Source of the DNA: JAKLDO01 sp035354435
Lineage (GTDB): Bacteria > UBP6 > UBA1177
NCBI GenBank assembly: GCA_035354435.1
Contig: DAOQAY010000010.1
Coordinates: 1-34,163, forward strand
Direction of reading: 5' to 3'
Length of the DNA stretch: 34,163 nt
Position 1 is the stretch's first letter, and each line of letters opens with the position of its first letter. The notes below the pieces were generated by a model that saw nothing but the letters and a program-made list of their open reading frames with translations, was not told where the DNA came from and did no database searches. A program made the translations under genes and the position numbers. Of this stretch, positions 27,138-34,163 are shown one piece after another.

Positions 27138-28022
27138 TTGAGCATCGGAAAATTTCTCTTAACAAAAGAAAACATCCAGTTCGTCGGTAAGAATTCGTTC
27201 AAATTCGGAAAAACGCATATTGTTGATCAGGGTCTGAGATATTTTGAGAAAAGCAAAGAAGAAGTTGCCCAAATTATCAGTAATCTTGAATATATGGGAA
27301 TGGGTTCCACCGGAACAGCCCTTGATGCTGTTCTTACTGGTATTTCAGTCCATTATTTTGAAAAACTGTTCGTTCTGACAAAAAGTTTTGAGATGTACTG
27401 GATAGCGAAAAACAGAATTACCATTGATGAGAATTTCCAGATCATTTTTGATGCCGTAAAGTCAAAACTACCCGTTTTTGTTGCACAATCCCATTTCGGG
27501 GCATCCTATTTCATGGGAATAACATTCATGGTCAACGGTCTTAATATAGCATCTGTCGGCAAATTTCCCGAACCTGTCGGATCAATGATCGTCAACGGTG
27601 CGAACCTCATTTCCGAAAAATACAAAACCGGAAAAACAAAACTGATAAATGTGGCGAACCCCGAAACCGATGTTCCTTATGAAATGCTCAACACACTCAT
27701 GAGAGGCGGAATACTTTCCAATGTCTTTGACGAAAACAACCAGTTCTGCAATGAAATGAACCTCTTAGACAGAAAAATCATGGGCGGATCTGGAATGGAT
27801 ATATTCCTCAAAAAATACACCGATGACAAAATTATCGTCGTCACACCCTTCCTCGTGAGAACTGGCGAAGACACATATCACTTCGAACTCGACAGACATT
27901 ACCTTTCAAAAGGAAATATCATCCAGAGTTTCTATAATTCACTCGGCAAAAGAATCTCAGCACACCCTGACCAGTGGTATTTCATCCACGAACTCCACGA
28001 AGCAATACAACCCCAAAACTGA
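27138..28022 (+). CDS. Divergent LpxL/HtrB-like acyltransferase
   Basis: 294 residues. Features recalling the LpxL/HtrB (lipid A late acyltransferase) LPLAT family are PVFVAQSHFGASYFMG at the catalytic-motif position, a helical N-terminal segment, and near the end AHPDQWYFIHELHEA, like the family's PEQW...HRR closing motif. The classical HxxxxE/D (HFGNWE in LpxL) reads HFGASY here, so the acidic partner of the catalytic His is not in place. It may use another residue, act in binding, or belong to a separate subfamily. TTG 27138 lies one base after the preceding gene, with AAGGGGAAG upstream. As the last gene of the lipid operon it could transfer the polyketide-derived chain to an acceptor; this is inferred. 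Confidence 0.65.
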   Translation: MSIGKFLLTKENIQFVGKNSFKFGKTHIVDQGLRYFEKSKEEVAQIISNLEYMGMGSTGTALDAVLTGISVHYFEKLFVLTKSFEMYWIAKNRITIDENFQIIFDAVKSKLPVFVAQSHFGASYFMGITFMVNGLNIASVGKFPEPVGSMIVNGANLISEKYKTGKTKLINVANPETDVPYEMLNTLMRGGILSNVFDENNQFCNEMNLLDRKIMGGSGMDIFLKKYTDDKIIVVTPFLVRTGEDTYHFELDRHYLSKGNIIQSFYNSLGKRISAHPDQWYFIHELHEAIQPQN

Positions 28023-28037
28023 ACATTTTTGACGACT

Positions 28038-28136
28038 ATCCTTGTAAAATGCCCGTGGAATGGCAAATTCATCCTTGTATTTTGTCCGTGGAAGTGTATA
28101 ATCATCCTTGTAAAATGTCCGTGGAGATGGAAAAAG
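28038..28136 (+). repeat. Three 33-bp direct repeats (iteron-like)
   Basis: Units begin at 28038, 28071 and 28104, exactly 33 bp apart, each with ATCCTTGTA, three A/T bases, TG, C/T and CCGTGGA. They lie between the lipid operon and the ATPase gene and end at its ATG. Three helical turns of phasing would place bound proteins on one DNA face. Confidence 0.8.
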
Positions 28137-29450
28137 ATGAAAAGAGATTTGCTTAATGACTTGAAATCATGGGCTAATTCAGACTCAAGAAAACCGCTCA
28201 TTCTCCGAGGTGCCAGACAGGTTGGAAAATCATGGCTTGCAAAAGAGATCGGAAAGGACTTTGAAACTTTTATTGAGATCAATCTGGACAAAAATCCAGA
28301 GTACGGTGAATTTTTTAGAACGACAAAAGATCCTGAAAAGCTCATTGTGCTGATTTCAAACTATTCAGGGAAAAGCATTATAGCCGGAAAAACCCTTTTA
28401 TTTATTGATGAAATTCAGAATTGCCCCGAAGCGATTTCTTCTTTACGCTATTTTTTTGAAGATATGCCTAAACTTCATGTTCTTGCCGCTGGATCACTGT
28501 TAGAATTTGAATTGCAGAAAATATCAATCCCTGTCGGTAGAGTTCAGTTTCTTCATGTCTACCCGTTTTCTTTTGGAGAGTTTCTTGTCGCCAGCAAAAG
28601 AGAAGATCTTAGGGAAATGCTTATTGGAAACAAGCTCGAACCACTTTCAAAACCTATCGATTCCCTTTTAAATGAATTTGTAAGAACGCATACGATTATC
28701 GGAGGAATGCCGGAAGCTGTCAAAACTTATATTGAAACAAAAGATTTCAGAGAATGTCAGAATATTCACAGCGATATACTTCTGACATACAGAAAAGACT
28801 TTAATAAATATGCAAAAAAACATCAGGTCAAATACCTTGAAAAAATTTTTACGGCACTTCCTAATCAGACAGGACGCAAATTTAAATATTCAGAGATCGA
28901 TCCATCTGTAAAAAGCACCGTACTTTCTGAAGCTCTTGATCTGCTCTGCTTTGCAGGTGTTGCAAATAAAATTTTTCACACCAGCGCAAATGGAATTCCG
29001 ATAAATGCTGAAATTGACTTGAAAAAGTTTAAAACTTTCTTTTTTGACACTGGACTTGCGTTAAGTCTTCTCAACTTCGATTTTAAACCGCTTCTTTTAA
29101 ATCCCGACATTTCATTTGTTAATAACGGAGCAATTGCAGAGCAGTTTGTCGCTGCTGAACTGACGGCTTATTCGAATCCGAGAAAAGAAGCGAAACTTTT
29201 TTACTGGCATAGAGAAGCAAAATCGAGTAATGCAGAAGTGGATTATCTGATTGAGCACAATAATAAAGTTGTGCCGATTGAAGTAAAAAGCGGAATTAGC
29301 GGCTCGATGAAAAGCCTCAGGTCGTTTATGGATCTTAAAAATTGTAATTACGGCGTAAAAATATCTCCTTACCCTTTTTCTTTTTATGATTCAGTCCAGA
29401 CAATACCTTTTTACGGGATAGAGTCTTTTTTAAAGAATGTAAATGTCTGA
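28137..29450 (+). CDS. AAA_14/DUF4143 ATPase with a PDDEXK-like C-terminal domain
   Basis: 437 residues. The N-terminal AAA_14 domain has LILRGARQVGKSW (Walker A, residues 22-34), LLFIDEIQ (Walker B) and VLAAGSLLEF. The C-terminal DUF4143 domain contains WHREAKSSNAEVDYLIE...VVPIEVKSG, a PDDEXK-nuclease-like E-D-ExK pattern. Such proteins are widespread in bacteria and often part of mobile or island gene sets; their role is unclear, with defence and toxin-like roles suggested. The frame is open back to 28029, but residues there only translate the 33-bp repeats. MKRDLLNDL from ATG 28137 matches how the family starts, with GGAG upstream. It overlaps mtgA by eight bases. Confidence 0.88.
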   Translation: MKRDLLNDLKSWANSDSRKPLILRGARQVGKSWLAKEIGKDFETFIEINLDKNPEYGEFFRTTKDPEKLIVLISNYSGKSIIAGKTLLFIDEIQNCPEAISSLRYFFEDMPKLHVLAAGSLLEFELQKISIPVGRVQFLHVYPFSFGEFLVASKREDLREMLIGNKLEPLSKPIDSLLNEFVRTHTIIGGMPEAVKTYIETKDFRECQNIHSDILLTYRKDFNKYAKKHQVKYLEKIFTALPNQTGRKFKYSEIDPSVKSTVLSEALDLLCFAGVANKIFHTSANGIPINAEIDLKKFKTFFFDTGLALSLLNFDFKPLLLNPDISFVNNGAIAEQFVAAELTAYSNPRKEAKLFYWHREAKSSNAEVDYLIEHNNKVVPIEVKSGISGSMKSLRSFMDLKNCNYGVKISPYPFSFYDSVQTIPFYGIESFLKNVNV

Positions 29451-30135
29451 AAGAACTTATAAAAATAGATTCAGATCCATTGCAAAAAAGCTTTTATACA
29501 TTCTGATCGGGATTCATCTGTTTGTGATCGGTGCGGGATTTCTGTTTTTTGCGGCATGTATTTTTTTCAACCCGCCTGCTTCGTCAATTGAATTGCAGAG
29601 AAAATATATTTCCGGTCACAAGATTCTGGAAAAGCACTTTATCGAATTTGATAAGATACCGGAAGATCTGAAGAAAATGGTTGTACTGTCAGAAGATGGA
29701 ACTTTCTGGGATCATTGGGGATTTGACTTTAATGCAATTTCCGAGGCTATGGAAAAAAATCTGAAATCAGGCAAAGTGCGAGTCGGCGGCAGCACTATCA
29801 GCCAGCAGCTGGTCAAAACCATGCTTCTTTTCCCCGGCAGGTCATTTACCAGAAAATATTTTGAAGCGATACTGACATTTGAAATGGAAATGATACTGAG
29901 CAAAAAAAGAATATTGGAGCTTTATTTGAACTACATCGAGTTCGGAAAAGGAATTTTTGGAATTGAGACCGCTTCAAAAGTTTATTTTAAAAAAGCTCCC
30001 GCTTCTCTGACAAAAGAGGAAATGGCATCACTCATAACTATCATCCCTTCTCCGGTACGGTTCAATCCTCACAATTTTACCAGTTCGAAAAGAATGAGTA
30101 ACAGATACAATTATTTACTGAAGAAATCTTATTGA
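29443..30135 (+). CDS. mtgA: Monofunctional peptidoglycan transglycosylase (GT51)
   Basis: 230 residues with one N-terminal membrane helix (about residues 12-38) and a GT51 domain that polymerises lipid II into glycan strands in the periplasm. Visible motifs are VVLSEDGTFWDHWGFD, including the catalytic Glu, GGSTISQQLVK, and KKRILELYLNYIEFGKGIFGIE with the second Glu, then IIPSPVRFNP. There is no transpeptidase domain, as expected for MtgA-type enzymes, and the length is normal. The start overlaps the ATPase gene by eight bases without a clear SD, so it depends on translational coupling. Association with the ATPase looks accidental. Confidence 0.9.
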   Translation: MSERTYKNRFRSIAKKLLYILIGIHLFVIGAGFLFFAACIFFNPPASSIELQRKYISGHKILEKHFIEFDKIPEDLKKMVVLSEDGTFWDHWGFDFNAISEAMEKNLKSGKVRVGGSTISQQLVKTMLLFPGRSFTRKYFEAILTFEMEMILSKKRILELYLNYIEFGKGIFGIETASKVYFKKAPASLTKEEMASLITIIPSPVRFNPHNFTSSKRMSNRYNYLLKKSY

Positions 30136-30158
30136 CTCCCGATCTGTGTGGTTATAAT
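30132..30158 (+). promoter_or_regulatory. Promoter for the znu operon
   Basis: TTGACT (30132-30137, overlapping the mtgA stop) and a perfect TATAAT (30153-30158) with a short 15-base spacer; AAGGAG and ATG 30185 follow. A Zur site would be expected here, but I see no convincing inverted repeat. Confidence 0.45.
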
Positions 30159-30184
30159 GTATGTCGTTATTTAAGGAGTGAAAA

Positions 30185-31099
30185 ATGTTGAGAATCTTAA
30201 CCGCATTATTGATTTTATCAGTTTTTCTGAATAGTTGTACCGGCAACAGCAATTTAGAAACTAAGAAGAACGGAATCATCAAAGTCACTGTGAGCATTCT
30301 TCCACAGGCTTTTATTGTCAAAAGCATCGGCGGAGAGCATGTTTCGGTGAATGTTATGGTACCTCCGGCATCAAGCCCTGAAACTTATGAACCCGGACCT
30401 AAAAGAATGGCTGAATTGAGAGATTCCGATATTTATTTTTCTATCGGAGTGCCGTTTGAAATGACTTCAATTGATAAAATAAAAAATGATTACACAAATG
30501 TGAAGTTTGTTGATATGCAGGCAGGCATCGAGCTGAGAGATATGGAAAGCCATCACGGACATAATTCCGTTGTCGAGAATGAACTTGCCGGTGAAATTAA
30601 AGATCCTCATATCTGGCTTGATCCTGTTGCGCTTATTCAAATGTCCCAGAACACTGTGAATGAATTTATCAGACTCGATCCTTCCAACAGAGATGAATAT
30701 ATCGAAAATCACCTTAAACTGACAAAACAGCTTCAGCTTCTCAATGATGAAATGGTCGATCTGTTCAAAGACTCAGGTAAAAAAGCTTTTATAATCTATC
30801 ACCCGGCATGGGGATATTTTGCAAACCGCTACAGATTAAGACAGATCCCTGTCGAGATCGAAGGGAAGGAACCTTCCGCATCTGAGATGGCGCAACTTAC
30901 CGATATAATTAAAAAATACCACATAAAATACATTTTCATGCAGGCACAGACTCCTGAAACTGTACTGAAATCCATATCTGCCGAAACCGGTGCTGAAATT
31001 GAGACTCTGGATCCTCTGAAAGAAAATGTAATTGAAAATATCAGAGATTCAGCTCTGATGATAAAAAAAGGTTTGGTCTATGCAAAAAGAAATAGTTAA
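30185..31099 (+). CDS. znuA: Zinc ABC transporter substrate-binding lipoprotein
   Basis: 304 residues, lipobox LNSC-TGN near residue 18, then the cluster A-I metal-binding fold: VSILPQAFIVKSIGGEHVSVNVMV with a ligand His, PGPKRM, a short His-rich loop (SHHGHN), DPHIWLDP with a second ligand His, YHPAWGYFANRY with the third, and an acidic ligand near TLDPL. It captures Zn2+ (Mn2+ is possible) and delivers it to the membrane complex. AAGGAG precedes the ATG by six bases. The His-rich loop favours zinc over manganese. It overlaps znuC by 20 bases, and all three genes form one operon. Confidence 0.9.
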   Translation: MLRILTALLILSVFLNSCTGNSNLETKKNGIIKVTVSILPQAFIVKSIGGEHVSVNVMVPPASSPETYEPGPKRMAELRDSDIYFSIGVPFEMTSIDKIKNDYTNVKFVDMQAGIELRDMESHHGHNSVVENELAGEIKDPHIWLDPVALIQMSQNTVNEFIRLDPSNRDEYIENHLKLTKQLQLLNDEMVDLFKDSGKKAFIIYHPAWGYFANRYRLRQIPVEIEGKEPSASEMAQLTDIIKKYHIKYIFMQAQTPETVLKSISAETGAEIETLDPLKENVIENIRDSALMIKKGLVYAKRNS

Positions 31100-31814
31100 T
31101 TTTAACAAAGTCGGGTTTTCATACGGCAGGAATGAAGTATTAGAAGCAGTTGATTTTACTGTTGAAAAAGGCGATTTTTTTGCGATCATCGGACCAAACG
31201 GCGGAGGGAAGACAACAATTCTCCGGCTTATACTGGGCCTTGAAAACCCGACGACCGGAAGTATTTCTGTCGGAGGAACTGCTCCTTCAAAAACCGCTTT
31301 AAAAACAGGATATGTGCCTCAATTCTCAAATCATGACAGGCAGTTTCCCCTTTCAGTAAAAGATGTGGTTTTGCAGGGATTGATGGATCCGCTGTCATTT
31401 TTCCCGTTCTATAAAAATGAACAGCTTGAAAAAGTTCATTCCATTATGAAAAAACTTGGAATTGAAAAAAGGGCACTCGACCGTTTCGGAGAACTTTCCG
31501 GAGGATTGAAACAGAGAACTCTCATTGCCAGAGCAATTGTCAGCGAACCGGAACTTCTACTGCTTGATGAACCTGTTGCAAGCGTTGACAGCTCAGTTGA
31601 AAAGGATATTTACGAAATGCTTGTCGAACTCAATAAAACTATGACCATTGTGATGGTTTCACACGATCTGGGCTTTGTTTCAGATTATGTGAACCGGGTC
31701 GGGTGTGTGAACAGAACTTTTGTATCTCATCATGCCCATGACATTTCACATCACGATATTGATTCGCTTTATCACAGCAAGGGAGTCATTATCAACCACA
31801 AGTGCGGTATTTAA
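31080..31814 (+). CDS. znuC: Zinc ABC transporter ATP-binding protein
   Basis: 244 residues with complete ATPase motifs: GPNGGGKTT (Walker A, 38-46), the Q-loop in GYVPQ, LSGGLKQR (signature), LLLLDEP (Walker B) and VSHD (H-loop). The C-terminal tail is unusually His-rich (SHHAHDISHHD..YH) and may sense or bind the transported metal, as in other zinc/manganese importers. ATG 31080 lies within the end of znuA, with AAGG nine bases before it. Paired with ZnuA and ZnuB it drives metal uptake into the cytoplasm. Confidence 0.9.
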   Translation: MQKEIVNFNKVGFSYGRNEVLEAVDFTVEKGDFFAIIGPNGGGKTTILRLILGLENPTTGSISVGGTAPSKTALKTGYVPQFSNHDRQFPLSVKDVVLQGLMDPLSFFPFYKNEQLEKVHSIMKKLGIEKRALDRFGELSGGLKQRTLIARAIVSEPELLLLDEPVASVDSSVEKDIYEMLVELNKTMTIVMVSHDLGFVSDYVNRVGCVNRTFVSHHAHDISHHDIDSLYHSKGVIINHKCGI

Positions 31815-32633
31815 ATGGATTTTTTTAATGCACTTCTTTCATATTCATTCCTGCAGTACGCTGTTGCGGCTTCACTTCTTTCTGCTCTTTCATGCGGAAT
31901 TTCAGGAACTTTTGTTTATATAAACAGGATAACATTCATTGCCGGAGGAATTGCTCATGCAGTTCTTGGCGGAGTCGGTGCGGCAGTCTATTTCGGATTC
32001 AATCCTTTTGCCGGAGCCGTAACAGCCGCTCTCCTTTTTGCATTAATTCTCGGCATAATAAAATTCAAGGCTTCCGCTCATGAAGACACCGTGATAGGTG
32101 CATTATGGGCATGCGGAATGTCCGCTGGAATAATTTTTATTTACCTTACTCCGGGATATGCAGTAAATCTGAACAGTTATCTTTTCGGCAACATTCTTCT
32201 AGTATCAAAACAGGATCTGGTTTATCTTTCAATTCTGGCACTTACAGTCTTTCTTATTTCGACTGTTTTATTCCGCCAGTTCTGTGCAGTAAGTTTTGAT
32301 GATGAATTTGCATCATTAAGAGGCATTAAAAGTCACCTTATCTATATTCTGCTTCTCGCAATGATCGCACTTACTGTTGTTGTGCTTATGAAAGTTGTCG
32401 GACTTATTCTTGTAATAGCATTTCTGAGTCTTCCATCGGCAACTTCAGCGATATTTTTCAAAAAGATATCTTCCATTATTGCATTTTCCATTCTGCTGAG
32501 CTTTATTTTCAGCATGACCGGACTTGCAGTTTCATACAAATACGATCTCCCGACCGGAGCATCAATCACAATTGTTTCCGGAGCTGTCTATATAATTTCG
32601 CTTGTAATGGATAAAATGAAAACTAGGGGTTGA
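31815..32633 (+). CDS. znuB: Zinc ABC transporter permease
   Basis: 272 residues, seven to eight membrane helices, ABC-3 family. Typical blocks are GGIAHAVLGGVGAAVYFGF, GALWACGMSAGIIFIYL, AVSFDDEFASLRGI and KVVGLILVIAFLSLPSATS. It forms the membrane channel for ZnuA-delivered metal. The ATG directly follows the znuC stop, so translation is coupled; no strong SD is seen. The last 11 bases overlap the convergent phosphofructokinase gene. Confidence 0.9.
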   Translation: MDFFNALLSYSFLQYAVAASLLSALSCGISGTFVYINRITFIAGGIAHAVLGGVGAAVYFGFNPFAGAVTAALLFALILGIIKFKASAHEDTVIGALWACGMSAGIIFIYLTPGYAVNLNSYLFGNILLVSKQDLVYLSILALTVFLISTVLFRQFCAVSFDDEFASLRGIKSHLIYILLLAMIALTVVVLMKVVGLILVIAFLSLPSATSAIFFKKISSIIAFSILLSFIFSMTGLAVSYKYDLPTGASITIVSGAVYIISLVMDKMKTRG

Positions 32634-33846
32634 GAATATTTTTCAGATCGTAATTTTCAGGATCTTTCAAATATTTACGGGCTTTTTCATAATCATGCTC
32701 ATCAATCGAATGAAAATTCTCAACAAGCATCAGATAATCCTGAGAATCGACATCGACCAGTCTCGGCTTTATCTTTCCGGTTTTAGGATCTTCGACATCT
32801 TCCAGATAAAGAGGAAGAACACGACCGTCATTGTGGCAGACGACTATACAGCCTGATTTTCCTTCATCAAACAGTTTTTTTACTCCGAAACCAAGAAGTG
32901 TGCAGTATTTCAGATCAAACGCAACAGGTGGACAGCATCTGACTTCATAACCGATCTCTACCGGTCTGCACTTTATTTTCAAACCAAGCTCTTTAAGTCT
33001 TTCACTTAAAAGAAGGTTGAATATATGAGCTTTTGAAACATTGCCGAGTTCAGGATGTCCGTGATCATCAAATGAGAATTTTATCCCTGAATTTATAATT
33101 TCAGTATCAGACATGAAGTGAAAAACACCTTCGCTCACGATGATAGCGCCGTAATCCATTCCGTAAATTTTCCTTTTTACAATTGAAGAAATCATCATCT
33201 TTATCATTCTGTCAAAAGTGATTTCGACTTTCTTGAACATTTCTGGAATTATTATCATTGGATAGTGGCATGACGAGCCGATACCGAAAGCAAGATGCCC
33301 TGCCTCTCTTCCCATTGACGAAACAACAAACCAGTTACCGCTTGTACGGGCATCTTCATAAACAGTTGTCGCAATTCTCACGCCTTCGCTTTTTGCTGAA
33401 TTATATCCGAAAGTCGGAAGTCTGTCAGGAAGTGGAAGATCGTTGTCTATTGTTTTCGGAACATGTATATTTCTTACAGGCAGATCATTTTTATTAAGAT
33501 ATTTTGTGATCCTGTTTGCAGTTGATGCAGTATCGTCACCACCGATTGTAACAAGCAGTTCAACATTGTTTTTCGTAAAAAAATTAGAGTTGAACTCAGA
33601 ATCTTTCGGTTTGTAACGGCTCATTTTCAAAATTGAACCTCCACGGTTGAAATACTGGTCCGCAAGTTCAAAATCAATGTCAATCGTATCAACATTGTCA
33701 GTAAACAGGGTTTTTGTACCATGATTGATACCAATAACCCTGAAACCGTCTTTCAGAAAAACCTTTGCAATTGAACAGACAACAGTGTTGATACCGGGGG
33801 CCGGACCGCCCGAACACAAGATTGCAACAGCCCTTTTGTTTTCCAT
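32623..33846 (-). CDS. 6-phosphofructokinase, PPi-dependent type
   Basis: 407 residues of the PfkA family, phosphorylating fructose 6-phosphate in glycolysis. The N-terminal phosphate-binding motif CSGGPAPGIN, MGREAGHLA (178-186) and EIGYEVRCCPPVAFD are clear. At the donor site it has GGDDT (102-106) where ATP enzymes have GGDGS, and PKTIDND (130-136) where they have PGTIDND; both substitutions are the classic signs of pyrophosphate as phosphoryl donor. This enzyme is reversible and spares ATP, fitting an anaerobic or energy-limited life. GGAG lies six bases before the ATG. Confidence 0.88.
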   Translation of the reverse strand: MENKRAVAILCSGGPAPGINTVVCSIAKVFLKDGFRVIGINHGTKTLFTDNVDTIDIDFELADQYFNRGGSILKMSRYKPKDSEFNSNFFTKNNVELLVTIGGDDTASTANRITKYLNKNDLPVRNIHVPKTIDNDLPLPDRLPTFGYNSAKSEGVRIATTVYEDARTSGNWFVVSSMGREAGHLAFGIGSSCHYPMIIIPEMFKKVEITFDRMIKMMISSIVKRKIYGMDYGAIIVSEGVFHFMSDTEIINSGIKFSFDDHGHPELGNVSKAHIFNLLLSERLKELGLKIKCRPVEIGYEVRCCPPVAFDLKYCTLLGFGVKKLFDEGKSGCIVVCHNDGRVLPLYLEDVEDPKTGKIKPRLVDVDSQDYLMLVENFHSIDEHDYEKARKYLKDPENYDLKNILNP

Positions 33847-33888
33847 CTCATTCTCCGGAAAAAGTTAAATAACTAAAAACAACGCTCA

Positions 33889-33917
33889 ATATTACACAAA
33901 CAGATTAAAAAATCCAA
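33889..33917 (-). promoter_or_regulatory. Promoter for phosphofructokinase
   Basis: Minus-strand TTGGAT (33912-33917), 17-base spacer, TAATAT (33889-33894), about 43 bases before ATG 33846. Confidence 0.5.
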
Positions 33918-33939
33918 ATTGATAAGATAAAACTCATCC

Positions 33940-34054
33940 CCAACTCACCCCCGCCCCCTCTCTTCGCAGAAAAGAGGGGCTAATACATTAACATTACCCC
34001 TCTTTCCACAGAGAGAGGGGTGACCTGAGTTTATCGAAGGTCGGGGTGAGTTGG
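33940..34054. mobile_element. MITE-like inverted-repeat element
   Basis: About 115 bp bounded by CCAACTCACCCC (33940-33951) and its complement GGGGTGAGTTGG (34043-34054). Inside are two G/C hairpins built from CCCCTCT/AGAGGGG arms, and CCTGAGTTTATCGAAGG (34024-34040), a motif type common in dispersed non-coding bacterial repeats. There is no ORF. It lies between the phosphofructokinase promoter and the end of the next gene. Confidence 0.7.
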
Positions 34055-34067
34055 AACCTATGTCGTC

Positions 34068-34163
34068 TTATTGCTGATCTTGGTAAGCACCCATCTTTTT
34101 AATGAATAATTCTTTGGTGGCTTCAAAATTGTTTTCATATGCATACTCGATCGCTGTCTTTCC
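34068..34163 (-). CDS. 3' end of an ankyrin-like protein gene (truncated by window)
   Basis: The minus strand is open from the right edge to a TAA at 34068-34070, giving 31 residues. They begin GKTAIEYAYENNFEATKELF, the pattern of a C-terminal ankyrin repeat (G-T-A..A...N). The rest lies outside the window. It would be the second ankyrin-type gene here. Confidence 0.55.
   Translation of the reverse strand, partial: GKTAIEYAYENNFEATKELFIKKMGAYQDQQ

Noticed and set aside
28029..28136. N-terminal extension of the AAA_14 ATPase
   Set aside because: Residues are a translation of the direct repeats (CPW motifs); family N-terminus and SD support ATG 28137.
28038..28136. CRISPR array
   Set aside because: Only three units, no spacers of constant length between identical repeats and no cas genes.
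27932..28345. Minus-strand ORF with repeated HGHFTR units
   Set aside because: It only reads the three 33-bp repeats and the neighbouring genes backwards; no SD or family match.
30150..30172. Zur operator before znuA
   Set aside because: Only A/T-rich direct GTTAT repeats, no clear inverted repeat of a known Zur box.
1..34163. tRNA or rRNA genes
   Set aside because: No T-loop/anticodon arrangement or rRNA segments noticed on either strand by eye; a covariance-model scan would be decisive.

Overview
The window is 34 kb of A+T-rich bacterial DNA with short intergenic gaps and many overlapping genes. The organism looks Gram-negative. It has lipobox lipoproteins, a monofunctional peptidoglycan transglycosylase, a zinc ABC importer, a PlsC-type acyltransferase and a distant LpxL-like acyltransferase. 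The phosphofructokinase carries the residues typical of the pyrophosphate-dependent enzyme. TTG starts are frequent, and several are backed by good Shine-Dalgarno (SD) sequences. Secreted proteins with long Asp/Glu/Asn/Pro linkers are striking. I cannot name the taxon from sequence alone; an uncultured lineage (metagenome scaffold) is likely because there is a 100-N placeholder.

Layout. 1-947: 3' part of a secreted zincin-like protein. 948-1435: remnant that may be a decayed transposase. 1436-2863 (-): three small membrane or secreted proteins, divergent from 2992-4930 (+), two tandem Na+/Ca2+-exchanger paralogues. 4923-9377 (-): an operon of an internally duplicated lipoprotein and a double gingipain-like (C25) peptidase. 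It is faced by a TetR regulator (9536-10144), with a long palindromic operator between them. 10237-12175 (+): a small ankyrin protein and a C45-like acyltransferase/hydrolase lipoprotein. 12182-15455 (-): RhuM, an AlbA_2/Schlafen-type protein and mnmA.

15665-28022 (+) is the centrepiece, a tightly coupled five-gene secondary-lipid or polyketide operon. It encodes a PlsC-like acyltransferase, a HAD phosphatase, a KS-KS-AT-ACP(at least 3)-KR-DH megasynthase of the PUFA-synthase/hglE kind, a phytoene-desaturase-like FAD enzyme fused to two hot-dog domains, and a divergent LpxL-like acyltransferase. The megasynthase appears split only because a fixed 100-N gap sits inside near-identical tandem ACPs. 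28038-30135 (+): three 33-bp direct repeats, an AAA_14/DUF4143 ATPase and mtgA. 30185-32633 (+): znuA-znuC-znuB. 32623-33846 (-): PPi-type phosphofructokinase. 33940-34054: a MITE-like inverted-repeat element, followed by the 3' end of an ankyrin-like gene (-).

Two themes stand out. First, three secreted proteins end in an acidic linker plus a short Gly-Cys tail, which mirrors lipoproteins that carry the same kind of linker right after the N-terminal lipidated Cys. This suggests an undescribed C-terminal anchoring signal. Second, the lipid operon combines a desaturase/saturase, hot-dog domains and acyltransferases with a PUFA-type synthase in an arrangement I do not recognise.
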